From CAZOIA01 sp964579675 (lineage in GTDB: Bacteria > Planctomycetota > Phycisphaerae > UBA1845 > PWPN01): a stretch of DNA of 8,071 bases. Below the pieces are notes generated by a model. It saw only the letters and a list, made by a program, of their open reading frames with translations. It made no database searches and was not told the origin of the DNA. Where the stretch lies: contig CAZOIA010000228.1 in NCBI GenBank assembly GCA_964579675.1, positions 1 through 8,071 of the forward strand. The letters run 5' to 3'. Below, in pieces: positions 1 through 5,444 of this stretch. Numbering within the stretch: position 1 is the first letter of the stretch; each line of letters opens with the position of its first letter. The position numbers were made by a program, and so were the translations under genes.

Positions 1-171
1 TCGGGGTTCGGAAAAGCGAGGTGCCGCCCCGCTGCCCACCCGAAGGTCCCCGCCGGAACTGTCATGCACCCTTCGAGGCTTCACTGAAGGCGGTTGTATC
101 GACCAGGGGATTCGCATACCGTAATGTCGAGCGCCCCCGGCAGGGGGCCGCGGGGCATCCGTAGGCACGAC

Positions 172-1038
172 ATGATCACGAAACAGAAGCTGATCGAGCA
201 GTTCCCGTACGACATTGTCGCGGTGATCTCGCCGCATCCGGATGACAGTTGCATTGCCGCGGGCGGGCTGCTGTACCGGCTGTCCCAGGAGTTGCCCGGT
301 GTGCAGACGCACGTGCTGGTCATGACTTCCGGCTACCGGGGCGTTACCGACCGCTATCTTCAGGAGGTGGTGACCGACGAGGCGTCGGCCGTGCCAGAAT
401 GCGCAGCCCAGAGAACTCGGATTACAGGATTGCTGAGTAGAAAGCGTACAGAAAGGCTCCCACACGACGAGCGCGAGTTCCTCCGCACATGTCGGGCCGC
501 TATTCGCCGACGGGAGGTCGAGTGCGAGGCCGCGACGCTGGGTTTCACGCCGCACTTCCTCGGCCTGGAGATCTATGACGAGCACACCGTCACGGAACGT
601 GACGAGGCTACATTGTCGGCGAAGCTCTCCGAGCTGCGCGTCGCGGGACCACGCCGTCTCCTCATCATGCCCGGGCGCTACGAGCAACACCAGACACATC
701 GGCTGGCCGCGGATCTCGTCTCCCAGGTCGTTGAGGACCACCACCGTGCCCAGTTCGAGCTGTGGGCCTATGACTCACCCTGGTCGGCGATGATGCCCAG
801 GCCCGACGTGGTTGTGCCCTTGACCGAGGAGGCGTTGCGGGCCAAGCTCGAGGCCACCCACTGTCATCGATCCCAACTCGAGCGCACACCTTATGCCGGC
901 ATCGTCGAAGGGACCGCGGTCAGAACGGCGGCGGTCCTGTCCGAATGGCTCGGGGCCTTCGACGTATGCCGTTCCCTCGATCTCGGACCTTACGCCGAGG
1001 TCTTTGAGCGGCTGACCGACAGCGTCGTTTACGAGTGA
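172..1038 (+). CDS. PIG-L/LmbE family zinc-dependent deacetylase
   Basis: The family removes acetyl groups from N-acetylglucosamine-type amino sugars using a single zinc ion. Counting from ATG 172 (288 residues), the hallmark PHPDD motif is at residues 21-25, following a hydrophobic beta strand (IVAVIS), and the second metal motif HQTH is at about 173-176. His22, Asp25 and His176 are the expected zinc ligands. Length suits the family. The substrate cannot be told from sequence. The opening residues resemble, from memory, the PIG-L half of some glucosamine-6-phosphate deaminase fusions, so an amino-sugar role is possible but unproven. The start is uncertain: TTG 94 and ATG 124 are in frame, but the extra 16-26 residues are Arg/Gly/Pro-rich and unlike the family, while ATG 172 has a weak TAGG six bases upstream. 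There is no signal peptide, so it is probably cytoplasmic. A 318-base gap separates it from the regulator, and no functional link to the downstream cluster is visible. Confidence 0.85.
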   Translation: MITKQKLIEQFPYDIVAVISPHPDDSCIAAGGLLYRLSQELPGVQTHVLVMTSGYRGVTDRYLQEVVTDEASAVPECAAQRTRITGLLSRKRTERLPHDEREFLRTCRAAIRRREVECEAATLGFTPHFLGLEIYDEHTVTERDEATLSAKLSELRVAGPRRLLIMPGRYEQHQTHRLAADLVSQVVEDHHRAQFELWAYDSPWSAMMPRPDVVVPLTEEALRAKLEATHCHRSQLERTPYAGIVEGTAVRTAAVLSEWLGAFDVCRSLDLGPYAEVFERLTDSVVYE

Positions 1039-1356
1039 CCCGCTGGGCGCCCAGGCGGCGGCTGCGCGTCAGCGACTAGCTGCGAGTTACCGCTGAAGGC
1101 TAACTTGGGTTGTACGCTGGTAGGCTTCGTTCCTCTCTCCGGCTGCCCGGGGTGAAGACCTCGGCAGGGCTTTCCTGGTGAGAACATCGAGACTACCATG
1201 GCGGGGCCGGGCGGGCGGAAACGCATTGCTTTGAGCCAACTATATGAAACTACCGGGTAACGTTCTCCGAAGACGGCGAGTATCCCGGAACCGGGCTGAA
1301 GAGAAGGTCGTGCCTTCAGATCGAGCTCGTCGGCCTGGCCGTTTGCCATAACTGCC
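1039..1356. other. Intergenic region without a recognisable gene
   Basis: I find no convincing coding sequence on either strand; the minus-strand frames crossing it are shadows of the regulator gene. Just after the deacetylase stop lies a GC-rich palindrome (CTGGGCGCCCAG) without a T-run, so termination there is doubtful. Further on is a stem-loop at 1143-1167, and CCGGG/CCCGG arms around 1253-1288 that could pair. No clear -35/-10 promoter could be assigned for the downstream regulator. The region is long enough to be the promoter plus a structured 5' leader of that gene. Confidence 0.5.
1143..1167 (+). other. Predicted RNA stem-loop upstream of the regulator
   Basis: CTGCC (1143-1147) pairs with GGCAG (1163-1167). 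After one bulged C, GGGGT (1149-1153) pairs with ACCTC (1158-1162) with one G-U pair, closing a GAAG loop. That is ten base pairs with a single bulge. There is no U-run, so it is not a classical terminator. A leader element or chance GC pairing are both possible. Confidence 0.3.
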
Positions 1357-2724
1357 ATGAGCGGCGCAACGACAAAACGAACGCAGGACATCGTCCTGGA
1401 TTCCATCGCCGATGGTGTCTTTACCGTCGATAAGAACTGGCGGATCACCTCGTTCAATCGGGCGGCTGAGCAGATTACCGGCACGCCGGCCGAAGAGGCC
1501 ATCGGGCAACGGTGTTGCGACGTGTTCAGGGCGAGCATCTGCGAAGGCGAATGTGCCTTGAAGGAGACTATGCAAACGGGGCGGCCAATCGTCAACAAGG
1601 CAATCTACATTGTCAATGCCAAGGGACAGCGTGTTCCCGTCAGCATTTCCGCGGCGATACTGAGGGGCACCGGCGGCGATATCATCGGGGGCGTGGAAAC
1701 GTTCCGAGACCTCAGCATGGTGGAGGAGCTGCGCAAGGAGCTGCAGGAGAAATACACGTTTGGCGACATCATAGGCCGCAGCCCCGGTATTCGGCAGCTC
1801 TTCGACGTTCTCCCGCAGATCGCCGACAGCAACAGCACGGTGTTGATCGAGGGTGCCAGCGGCACGGGCAAGGAGTTGTTCGCCCGGGCCATACATGATC
1901 TCTCACCCCGCGCGAATGAACGTTTCGTCGCGGTCAATTGCAGTGCCCTTCCGGATACTCTGCTGGAATCGGAGCTGTTCGGGTACAAGGCGGGTGCCTT
2001 TACCGATGCCCGGCAAGACAAGCCTGGGCGGTTCGCTCTGGCAGATGGAGGAACCATTTTGCTGGACGAGATTGGGGATGTATCCCCCGCCATGCAGGCA
2101 CGCCTGCTCCGAGTTCTGCAGGAAAGAGTCTTCGAGCCTCTCGGAGCCGTCGAGCCGGTCGAAGTGGATGTGCGCGTTATTGCGGCCACGAACAAGGACC
2201 TTGCCAGACTCGTTCGTAAGGGCGTGCTCAGGGAGGACCTTTTCTATCGCATCAACGTAGTGAGATTGGAGTTGCCCGAGCTACGCGACCGCCGGGAGGA
2301 TATACCGCTTCTGGTGGAGCACCTCATCAGCAAGTTCAATTGCCGCCAGGACAAGGACCTGGCCGGGGCTTCAGAGGAAACCATGGCAATACTTATGGAG
2401 CACGATTATCCGGGCAACGTCCGCGAGCTGGAGAATATCATTGAGCACGCGTTTGTGCTTTGCCGAGGCGGTCTGATCGAGCCGCATCATTTGCCGCCGC
2501 CGTTGCGCGGCGAGGCTCATTACAAGCCGATGCCGGGAAAGCGCAACCTGACCCTGCGGGCCCTGGAGGCGATGCACATCGCAGATGCCATCCGCCGGCA
2601 TGGCGGCAACCGTACCGCCGCCGCCAGAGAATTGGGGATCAATCCCAGCACGCTGTTTCGCAAGATCAAGTCCCTGGGGATCGAACTGCCAGACCGAGCC
2701 GAACCGGGCCGAAAGGGGGAATAG
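1357..2724 (+). CDS. Sigma-54-dependent activator, PAS-AAA+-Fis HTH
   Basis: This 455-residue bacterial enhancer-binding protein uses ATP hydrolysis to open sigma-54 promoters. Domains in order: a PAS sensor at about 8-120; the AAA+ core at about 134-365 with Walker A GASGTGKE (166-173), Walker B LLDEIGD (235-241), sensor I ATN (277-279), arginine-finger region LFYRIN (295-300) and sensor II PGNVRELEN (352-360); and a Fis-type helix-turn-helix at about 403-443. The sigma-54-contacting loop reads GAFTDA (213-218) where most family members have GAFTGA. The PAS domain holds a cysteine cluster, C53, C54, C62 and C66 (CC-x7-C-x3-C), which could bind metal or an Fe-S cluster or sense redox state. 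No receiver domain is present, so control is by ligand or redox rather than phosphorylation. ATG 1357 is the first start after an in-frame stop at 1297; it lacks a clear ribosome binding site. It is the obvious candidate activator of the cluster beginning at 2893. Confidence 0.95.
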   Translation: MSGATTKRTQDIVLDSIADGVFTVDKNWRITSFNRAAEQITGTPAEEAIGQRCCDVFRASICEGECALKETMQTGRPIVNKAIYIVNAKGQRVPVSISAAILRGTGGDIIGGVETFRDLSMVEELRKELQEKYTFGDIIGRSPGIRQLFDVLPQIADSNSTVLIEGASGTGKELFARAIHDLSPRANERFVAVNCSALPDTLLESELFGYKAGAFTDARQDKPGRFALADGGTILLDEIGDVSPAMQARLLRVLQERVFEPLGAVEPVEVDVRVIAATNKDLARLVRKGVLREDLFYRINVVRLELPELRDRREDIPLLVEHLISKFNCRQDKDLAGASEETMAILMEHDYPGNVRELENIIEHAFVLCRGGLIEPHHLPPPLRGEAHYKPMPGKRNLTLRALEAMHIADAIRRHGGNRTAAARELGINPSTLFRKIKSLGIELPDRAEPGRKGE

Positions 2725-2726
2725 CA

Positions 2727-2739
2727 TTGCAGTTTGCAA
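2727..2739 (+). promoter_or_regulatory. Candidate enhancer (activator binding) site 1
   Basis: A perfect short dyad, TTGCA-GTT-TGCAA, lies immediately after the regulator's stop codon, centred about 157 bases upstream of the predicted sigma-54 transcription start. That is near the upper end of the usual distance for enhancer-binding proteins. A degenerate second copy follows 33 bases downstream. Assignment to the upstream regulator is inference from position. Confidence 0.35.
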
Positions 2740-2759
2740 GGCCCGCATAGGGCAGATAC

Positions 2760-2772
2760 CCGCAAAGTGCAA
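2760..2772 (-). promoter_or_regulatory. Candidate enhancer (activator binding) site 2
   Basis: Read on the minus strand this is TTGCACTTTGCGG, which matches 10 of 13 bases of site 1 (TTGCAGTTTGCAA). The centre-to-centre distance is 33 bases, close to three helical turns, so both sites would face the same side of the DNA. It is centred near -124 relative to the predicted start. Confidence 0.3.
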
Positions 2773-2821
2773 TACCTACCGAGCGGGGAGAGGCGGGCCG
2801 TTTTAAGCGCAACTCGTTTTC

Positions 2822-2834
2822 TAACAAGGCTTTA
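2822..2834 (+). promoter_or_regulatory. IHF-like DNA-bending site
   Basis: TAACAAGGCTTTA fits the IHF consensus WATCAANNNNTTR at 8 of its 9 constrained positions (A instead of T at position 3). It sits in the most AT-rich part of this intergenic region, between the putative enhancer sites and the -24/-12 element, where a bend is needed for looping. It lies inside a 6-base inverted repeat, ACTCGT (2812-2817) / ACGAGT (2834-2839). Whether this organism has IHF is unknown. Confidence 0.35.
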
Positions 2835-2863
2835 CGAGTGTACGTGCCTTGGCTTTCCTGGTC

Positions 2864-2879
2864 TGGCACGTGCCGTGCT
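2864..2879 (+). promoter_or_regulatory. Sigma-54 (-24/-12) promoter
   Basis: TGGCACG, four bases, then GTGCT. The sigma-54 consensus is TGGCACG-N4-TTGCW, so the -24 block is perfect, the -12 block has one mismatch (G for the first T), and the GG-to-GC spacing is exact. The start of transcription should fall about 12 bases past the GC, near 2890, only a few bases before ATG 2893. The -24 block is also half of a perfect palindrome, GGCACGTGCC (2865-2874). The neighbouring sigma-54 activator gene strongly supports the call. Confidence 0.75.
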
Positions 2880-2892
2880 GCCCCGTCCACTT

Positions 2893-3285
2893 ATGAGAGT
2901 GGCCATCCCGATATGGACCGGCAGGGTCTCTCCCGTTTTCGATGTCGCCGGCCGTTTGCTTGTGGTGGATATCGATGGCAACCGAGAGATCAGCCGGCAG
3001 GAAGCCGCGCTCGAGGAAGTGCAGCTTCCGCCCCGGGCAAAGCGCGTGGCCCAGCTCGGCGTCGACGTGCTGATCTGCGGCGCGATTTCCTGGCCACTTG
3101 AGGCCATGTTGGCTTCTGCGGGAGTGCGGGTGATGCCACAGATCTGCGGGCCGGTGGAAGAAGTGCTCCGGGCATTCGTGTCGGGCCAATTGGCGAACAG
3201 GGCGTTCGTAATGCCTGGTTGCTGCGGTCGGCGCCGTAGGTTTCAAGGTGGCCGCCGCCACGGTGGGGCCAGATTCAATATGTAG
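2893..3285 (+). CDS. NifX/NifB-like (dinitrogenase FeMo-cofactor biosynthesis domain) protein 1
   Basis: A 130-residue protein of the NifX/MTH1175-like fold family, whose members bind or carry Fe-Mo, Mo-Cu or Fe-S clusters. The domain begins directly at the start (MRVAIPIW, then RVSPVFDVAGRLLVVD). The middle alternates strand and helix (LGVDVLICGAIS at about 55-66; GVRVMPQICGPVEEVL at about 77-92). The C-terminus carries VMPGCCGRRRRF (106-117), a twin-cysteine basic tail that I recall from relatives in anaerobes. Cysteines at 62, 85, 110 and 111 could hold a cluster. The frame is open upstream to 2734, but that part has no family similarity, so ATG 2893 is chosen. It has no ribosome binding site and lies just after the predicted sigma-54 start, so the message may be nearly leaderless. 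It is the first gene of the cluster, 11 bases before the next. Confidence 0.88.
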   Translation: MRVAIPIWTGRVSPVFDVAGRLLVVDIDGNREISRQEAALEEVQLPPRAKRVAQLGVDVLICGAISWPLEAMLASAGVRVMPQICGPVEEVLRAFVSGQLANRAFVMPGCCGRRRRFQGGRRHGGARFNM

Positions 3286-3296
3286 GGAGACGATTG

Positions 3297-3665
3297 ATGA
3301 AAGTGGCCGTTACGTCCCAGGGACCGGATGTGGCAAGTCAGGTTGATCCACGCTTGGGCGAAGCCGGATTCTTGATCGTAGTTGATACGAGTACCGGCCG
3401 GTTTACGACACGTGACAACACGCAGAAGCTCAACGCGGTTGACAACGCCGGGGGTGAAGCTGCCCAGAAAGTCATGGACCTGGGCGTGGACGCGGTCATT
3501 ACGGGAAACGTCAGTGACAAGGCACTCGCAACGCTCGAAGCGGGCAATGTCAAAGTGTGCGCCGGTGGTCTAGGCGGGTCCGTGATGGATGCGGTGGAGC
3601 GATTCAAGGCAGAGCAGCTTGAGAACGCCAGCAAGTTGCATGGCGAGAAATACTATTGGACTTAG
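3297..3665 (+). CDS. NifX/NifB-like protein 2
   Basis: A 122-residue single-domain member of the same family, opening MKVAVTSQG with DPRLGEAGFLIVVD at about 17-30. Relatives usually read DPRFGRA.YF here, so the conserved arginine is replaced by glutamate and the tyrosine position by glycine. VDAVITGNVSDKAL (64-77) and VKVCAGGLGGSVMDAVERF (85-103) are the usual later elements. Only one cysteine (Cys88) is present, so any cluster would need other ligands or oligomerisation. ATG 3297 is preferred over the adjacent TTG 3294 because AGGGAG at about 3285-3290 is well placed. It follows the first NifX-like gene by 11 bases, so it is co-transcribed. Sequence divergence from the proteins at 2893 and 5445 points to specialised rather than recently duplicated copies. 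Confidence 0.9.
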   Translation: MKVAVTSQGPDVASQVDPRLGEAGFLIVVDTSTGRFTTRDNTQKLNAVDNAGGEAAQKVMDLGVDAVITGNVSDKALATLEAGNVKVCAGGLGGSVMDAVERFKAEQLENASKLHGEKYYWT

Positions 3666-3706
3666 TTGTCCAGTACAGGAACCCCTTGATGCCTTGAGCG
3701 ACACAA

Positions 3707-3713
3707 AAGGAGG
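3707..3713 (+). promoter_or_regulatory. Strong ribosome binding site
   Basis: AAGGAGG, a near-perfect anti-16S match, stands 8 bases before ATG 3722. It is the strongest such site in the window, which suggests this DUF5320 protein is made in quantity. Confidence 0.8.
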
Positions 3714-3721
3714 TTGTCACA

Positions 3722-4102
3722 ATGCCAGTAGGCGATGGAACAGGACCGTTTGGATTAGGGCCGATGACCGGTCGTGCGGCCGGGTATTGCGCCGGATACC
3801 CGATGCCGGGCTACGCAAATCCGATCCCTGGCCCGGGCTTCTGGGGTCGAGGCGGGTATTGGGGCATGAATGCGCCTTACGGTCCGGCGCCCTATCCGCA
3901 AAGCGTTGGGCCCTACGGTCCGGCGCCCTATGCGCAGAGCGTTGGCCCCTACGGTTACGGTGCGAGCTACACTCCCGTTTGGGGTCAACCGTTCGGCAGA
4001 TGGTTCGGCCCAGGATTCGGGCGCGGGTGGGGTCGTGGTTGGGGCCGGGGTCGTGGTTTCGGCCGGGGTCGAGGCTGGGGACGCGGCCGGTGGGGCTGGT
4101 GA
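3722..4102 (+). CDS. DUF5320 family glycine-rich protein 1
   Basis: A 126-residue protein recognised by the DUF5320 N-terminal signature: MPVGDGTGPFGLGP, then MTGRAAGYCAGYP with the conserved single Cys23. Residues 1-40 are nearly the same as in the paralogue at 4962. After that it diverges: two tandem 12-residue repeats (PYGPAPYPQSVG / PYGPAPYAQSVG, residues 52-75) and a C-terminus of WGRGRG/FGRGRG units (about 92-126) rich in Gly, Arg and Trp. It lacks the C-terminal coiled coil seen in many family members and in the paralogue. Function is unknown. In anaerobes these genes regularly sit with NifX-like genes, as here. The low-complexity tail is basic and aromatic and could bind nucleic acid, another protein or metal; that is inference. 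It is probably cytoplasmic, with no signal peptide. Confidence 0.85.
   Translation: MPVGDGTGPFGLGPMTGRAAGYCAGYPMPGYANPIPGPGFWGRGGYWGMNAPYGPAPYPQSVGPYGPAPYAQSVGPYGYGASYTPVWGQPFGRWFGPGFGRGWGRGWGRGRGFGRGRGWGRGRWGW
3875..3955 (+). repeat. 36-base tandem repeat, 2.25 copies, in DUF5320 gene 1
   Basis: Copies at 3875-3910 and 3911-3946 plus a partial unit at 3947-3955. Each encodes PYGPAPYxQSVG, differing at Pro/Ala and by silent changes. It is in frame and consistent with slippage or unequal crossing-over inside the gene. Confidence 0.85.
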
Positions 4103-4130
4103 GCCTCCGCCCGAGTCGCAAAGCCCGAAT

Positions 4131-4202
4131 ATGACCGCGGACGAGAAACGACGACACTGGTGCCAACTTGCAGGAAGAATGAAGGGAATTGATGGGCCGT
4201 GA
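4131..4202 (+). CDS. Possible 23-residue ORF overlapping the DUF1847 start
   Basis: An ATG-started frame encodes MTADEKRRHWCQLAGRMKG plus four more residues. Its stop overlaps the DUF1847 start codon region by 11 bases, which could couple translation. There is no good ribosome binding site and I do not recognise it. It may be a translated leader, a gene remnant or chance. Confidence 0.2.
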   Translation: MTADEKRRHWCQLAGRMKGIDGP

Positions 4203-4842
4203 AGTGACACCTGGTTGTGCTTTATGTGGGGACAAGAGTTGTCGCGGGGGCAAAGACTGCTTCGGTAATGCCGATCGGCATCGAGTGCTGTATGAGGACT
4301 CGGAGATTGCCCGCCTGCACAAGGCCGCCGCAGCCGTGGAGGCTCGCCATTACAGCAAGGAGCCCCGTATCCGTGAGGTGATATTGCTTGCCAGGGAGCT
4401 GGGATTACGCAGGTTGGGGCTGGCGTTTTGTGTCGGACTGGCGGACGAAGCCCGGATTGTTGCCGACATTCTTTCCCGCGAGTTTGAGGTAGTTTCAGTG
4501 TGCTGCAAGCTCTGCGGAATCGAGAAGAAGACGATGGGGCTGGAGCAGATTGATCCGGACAAGGATATGGAAATCATGTGCAATCCGGCCGGCCAGGCAG
4601 CAATGCTCAACGAGGCGGGAAGTCAGTTGAACATCGTTTGTGGGCTCTGTGTCGGCCACGATGCCGTCTTCAGTATGACCTCGGAGGCCCCGGTGACGAC
4701 GCTCATCGCGAAGGATCGCGTCCTGGCCCACAATCCGGTCGGGGCGATCTACAGCCGGTATATCCGAAGAACGATGTTGCCGGAGGAAGGGGCGACGGAA
4801 GCCCCACATGTGGGTCGCACGGACGGGGAAGGTGTGCCGTAG
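4192..4842 (+). CDS. DUF1847 family cysteine-rich predicted metal-binding protein
   Basis: A 216-residue protein matching the DUF1847 pattern. The N-terminus holds C9-x2-C12-x4-C17-x5-C23 (in PGCALCGDKSC and KDCFGN), followed by RLHKAAAAVEARHYSKEPRI. Further cysteines are C80 (GLAFCVGLADEA), C104, C105 and C108 (VCCKLCGI), C130 (MCNPAGQA) and C150 and C153 (CGLCVGHD), eleven in all. This density suggests one or two metal or Fe-S sites. The end, VLAHNPVGAIYSRY (177-190), is also typical. The biochemical role is unknown. ATG 4192 is preferred to TTG 4189 because AAGGGA lies 4-5 bases upstream. It sits between the two DUF5320 genes in the same direction and probably belongs to the same transcript. 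The gap of 119 bases to the next gene has no recognisable promoter. Confidence 0.88.
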   Translation: MGREVTPGCALCGDKSCRGGKDCFGNADRHRVLYEDSEIARLHKAAAAVEARHYSKEPRIREVILLARELGLRRLGLAFCVGLADEARIVADILSREFEVVSVCCKLCGIEKKTMGLEQIDPDKDMEIMCNPAGQAAMLNEAGSQLNIVCGLCVGHDAVFSMTSEAPVTTLIAKDRVLAHNPVGAIYSRYIRRTMLPEEGATEAPHVGRTDGEGVP

Positions 4843-4961
4843 AGCCGCGTAGTTACGGAGCGGGCCGATGCCGTGGCCAGTGAGACGATGAGGCGGCGGT
4901 TCCCGACCCGCAAGAGACGGGTAAGACGATCTGTAGGCTTTTATAAAGAAGGAGTCGCATC

Positions 4962-5357
4962 ATGCCAGGTGGAGATGGAACAGGCCCAGGTGGGATGGGC
5001 CCGATGACAGGGCGTGCAGCCGGTTACTGTGCAGGGTATCCGGTTCCGGGTTTCATGAACCCCATTCCAGGTCGAGGTTTTGGAGGCTGGGGTCGTGGTG
5101 GTGGTCGGGGCCGGCGCAACTGGTTCTACGGGACCGGCATGACCGGGTGGCAACGGACGGGGATGGGCTGGCCGGCATTCGGGGGCCCCGGACCGGACGT
5201 TATGCCAGGCGCCACGCCATTTGCCCCAACCATGGCCCCAGAACAGGAATTGGATGCACTGAAAGGCCAGGAAGAATACCTCGCGGATGCCCTTGAAGGT
5301 ATTAAGAAACGGATGGAGGAACTGGAATCCAAGGTGACAGAGAAGCCTGGGCAATAA
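4962..5357 (+). CDS. DUF5320 family protein 2 with C-terminal coiled coil
   Basis: A 131-residue protein with the full DUF5320 layout: the signature MPGGDGTGPGGMGPMTGR, Cys23 in GYCAGYP, a Gly/Arg/Trp/Met-rich middle (about 38-92), then a helical segment PEQELDALKGQEEYLADAL continuing to about residue 125 with heptad-like Leu/Ile/Met spacing, a likely coiled coil for oligomerisation. GAAGGAG (4948-4954) is an excellent ribosome binding site 7 bases before the ATG. It is a paralogue of the gene at 3722: the first 40 residues match closely, the rest does not. Its function is unknown. Context links it to the NifX-like protein that follows 87 bases later, and small stem-loops at 5358-5376 and 5391-5409 occupy that gap. 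Confidence 0.88.
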   Translation: MPGGDGTGPGGMGPMTGRAAGYCAGYPVPGFMNPIPGRGFGGWGRGGGRGRRNWFYGTGMTGWQRTGMGWPAFGGPGPDVMPGATPFAPTMAPEQELDALKGQEEYLADALEGIKKRMEELESKVTEKPGQ

Positions 5358-5390
5358 GCGTGGTTTATCGTCACGCTGACCGGGTTTGTG

Positions 5391-5409
5391 GACGGGGTAA
5401 CATCCCGTC
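5391..5409 (+). other. Intercistronic stem-loop
   Basis: GACGGG (5391-5396) pairs with CCCGTC (5404-5409) across a 7-base loop. A second stem, GCGTGG / TCACGC at 5358-5376 with one G-U pair, starts right after the DUF5320 stop. Neither has a T-run, so processing or stabilisation of the transcript is likelier than termination. Confidence 0.35.
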
Positions 5410-5444
5410 GGGGTGCGGCGCATTATGAGAAAGGAATGCTTGTC

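Noticed and set aside
1..93. Possible tail of an upstream gene
   Set aside because: All three + frames are open for some distance but none shows a recognisable ending; too short to support a call.
381..396. Minus-strand TGGCACG-N4-ACGCC inside the deacetylase gene
   Set aside because: Spacing fits, but the -12 block is poor, it lies inside a coding sequence, and it points at no gene start.
2734..2892. N-terminal extension of the first NifX-like gene from TTG 2734
   Set aside because: The 53 extra residues cover the predicted promoter, have no similarity to the family, and the family normally begins at the MRVAIPIW position.
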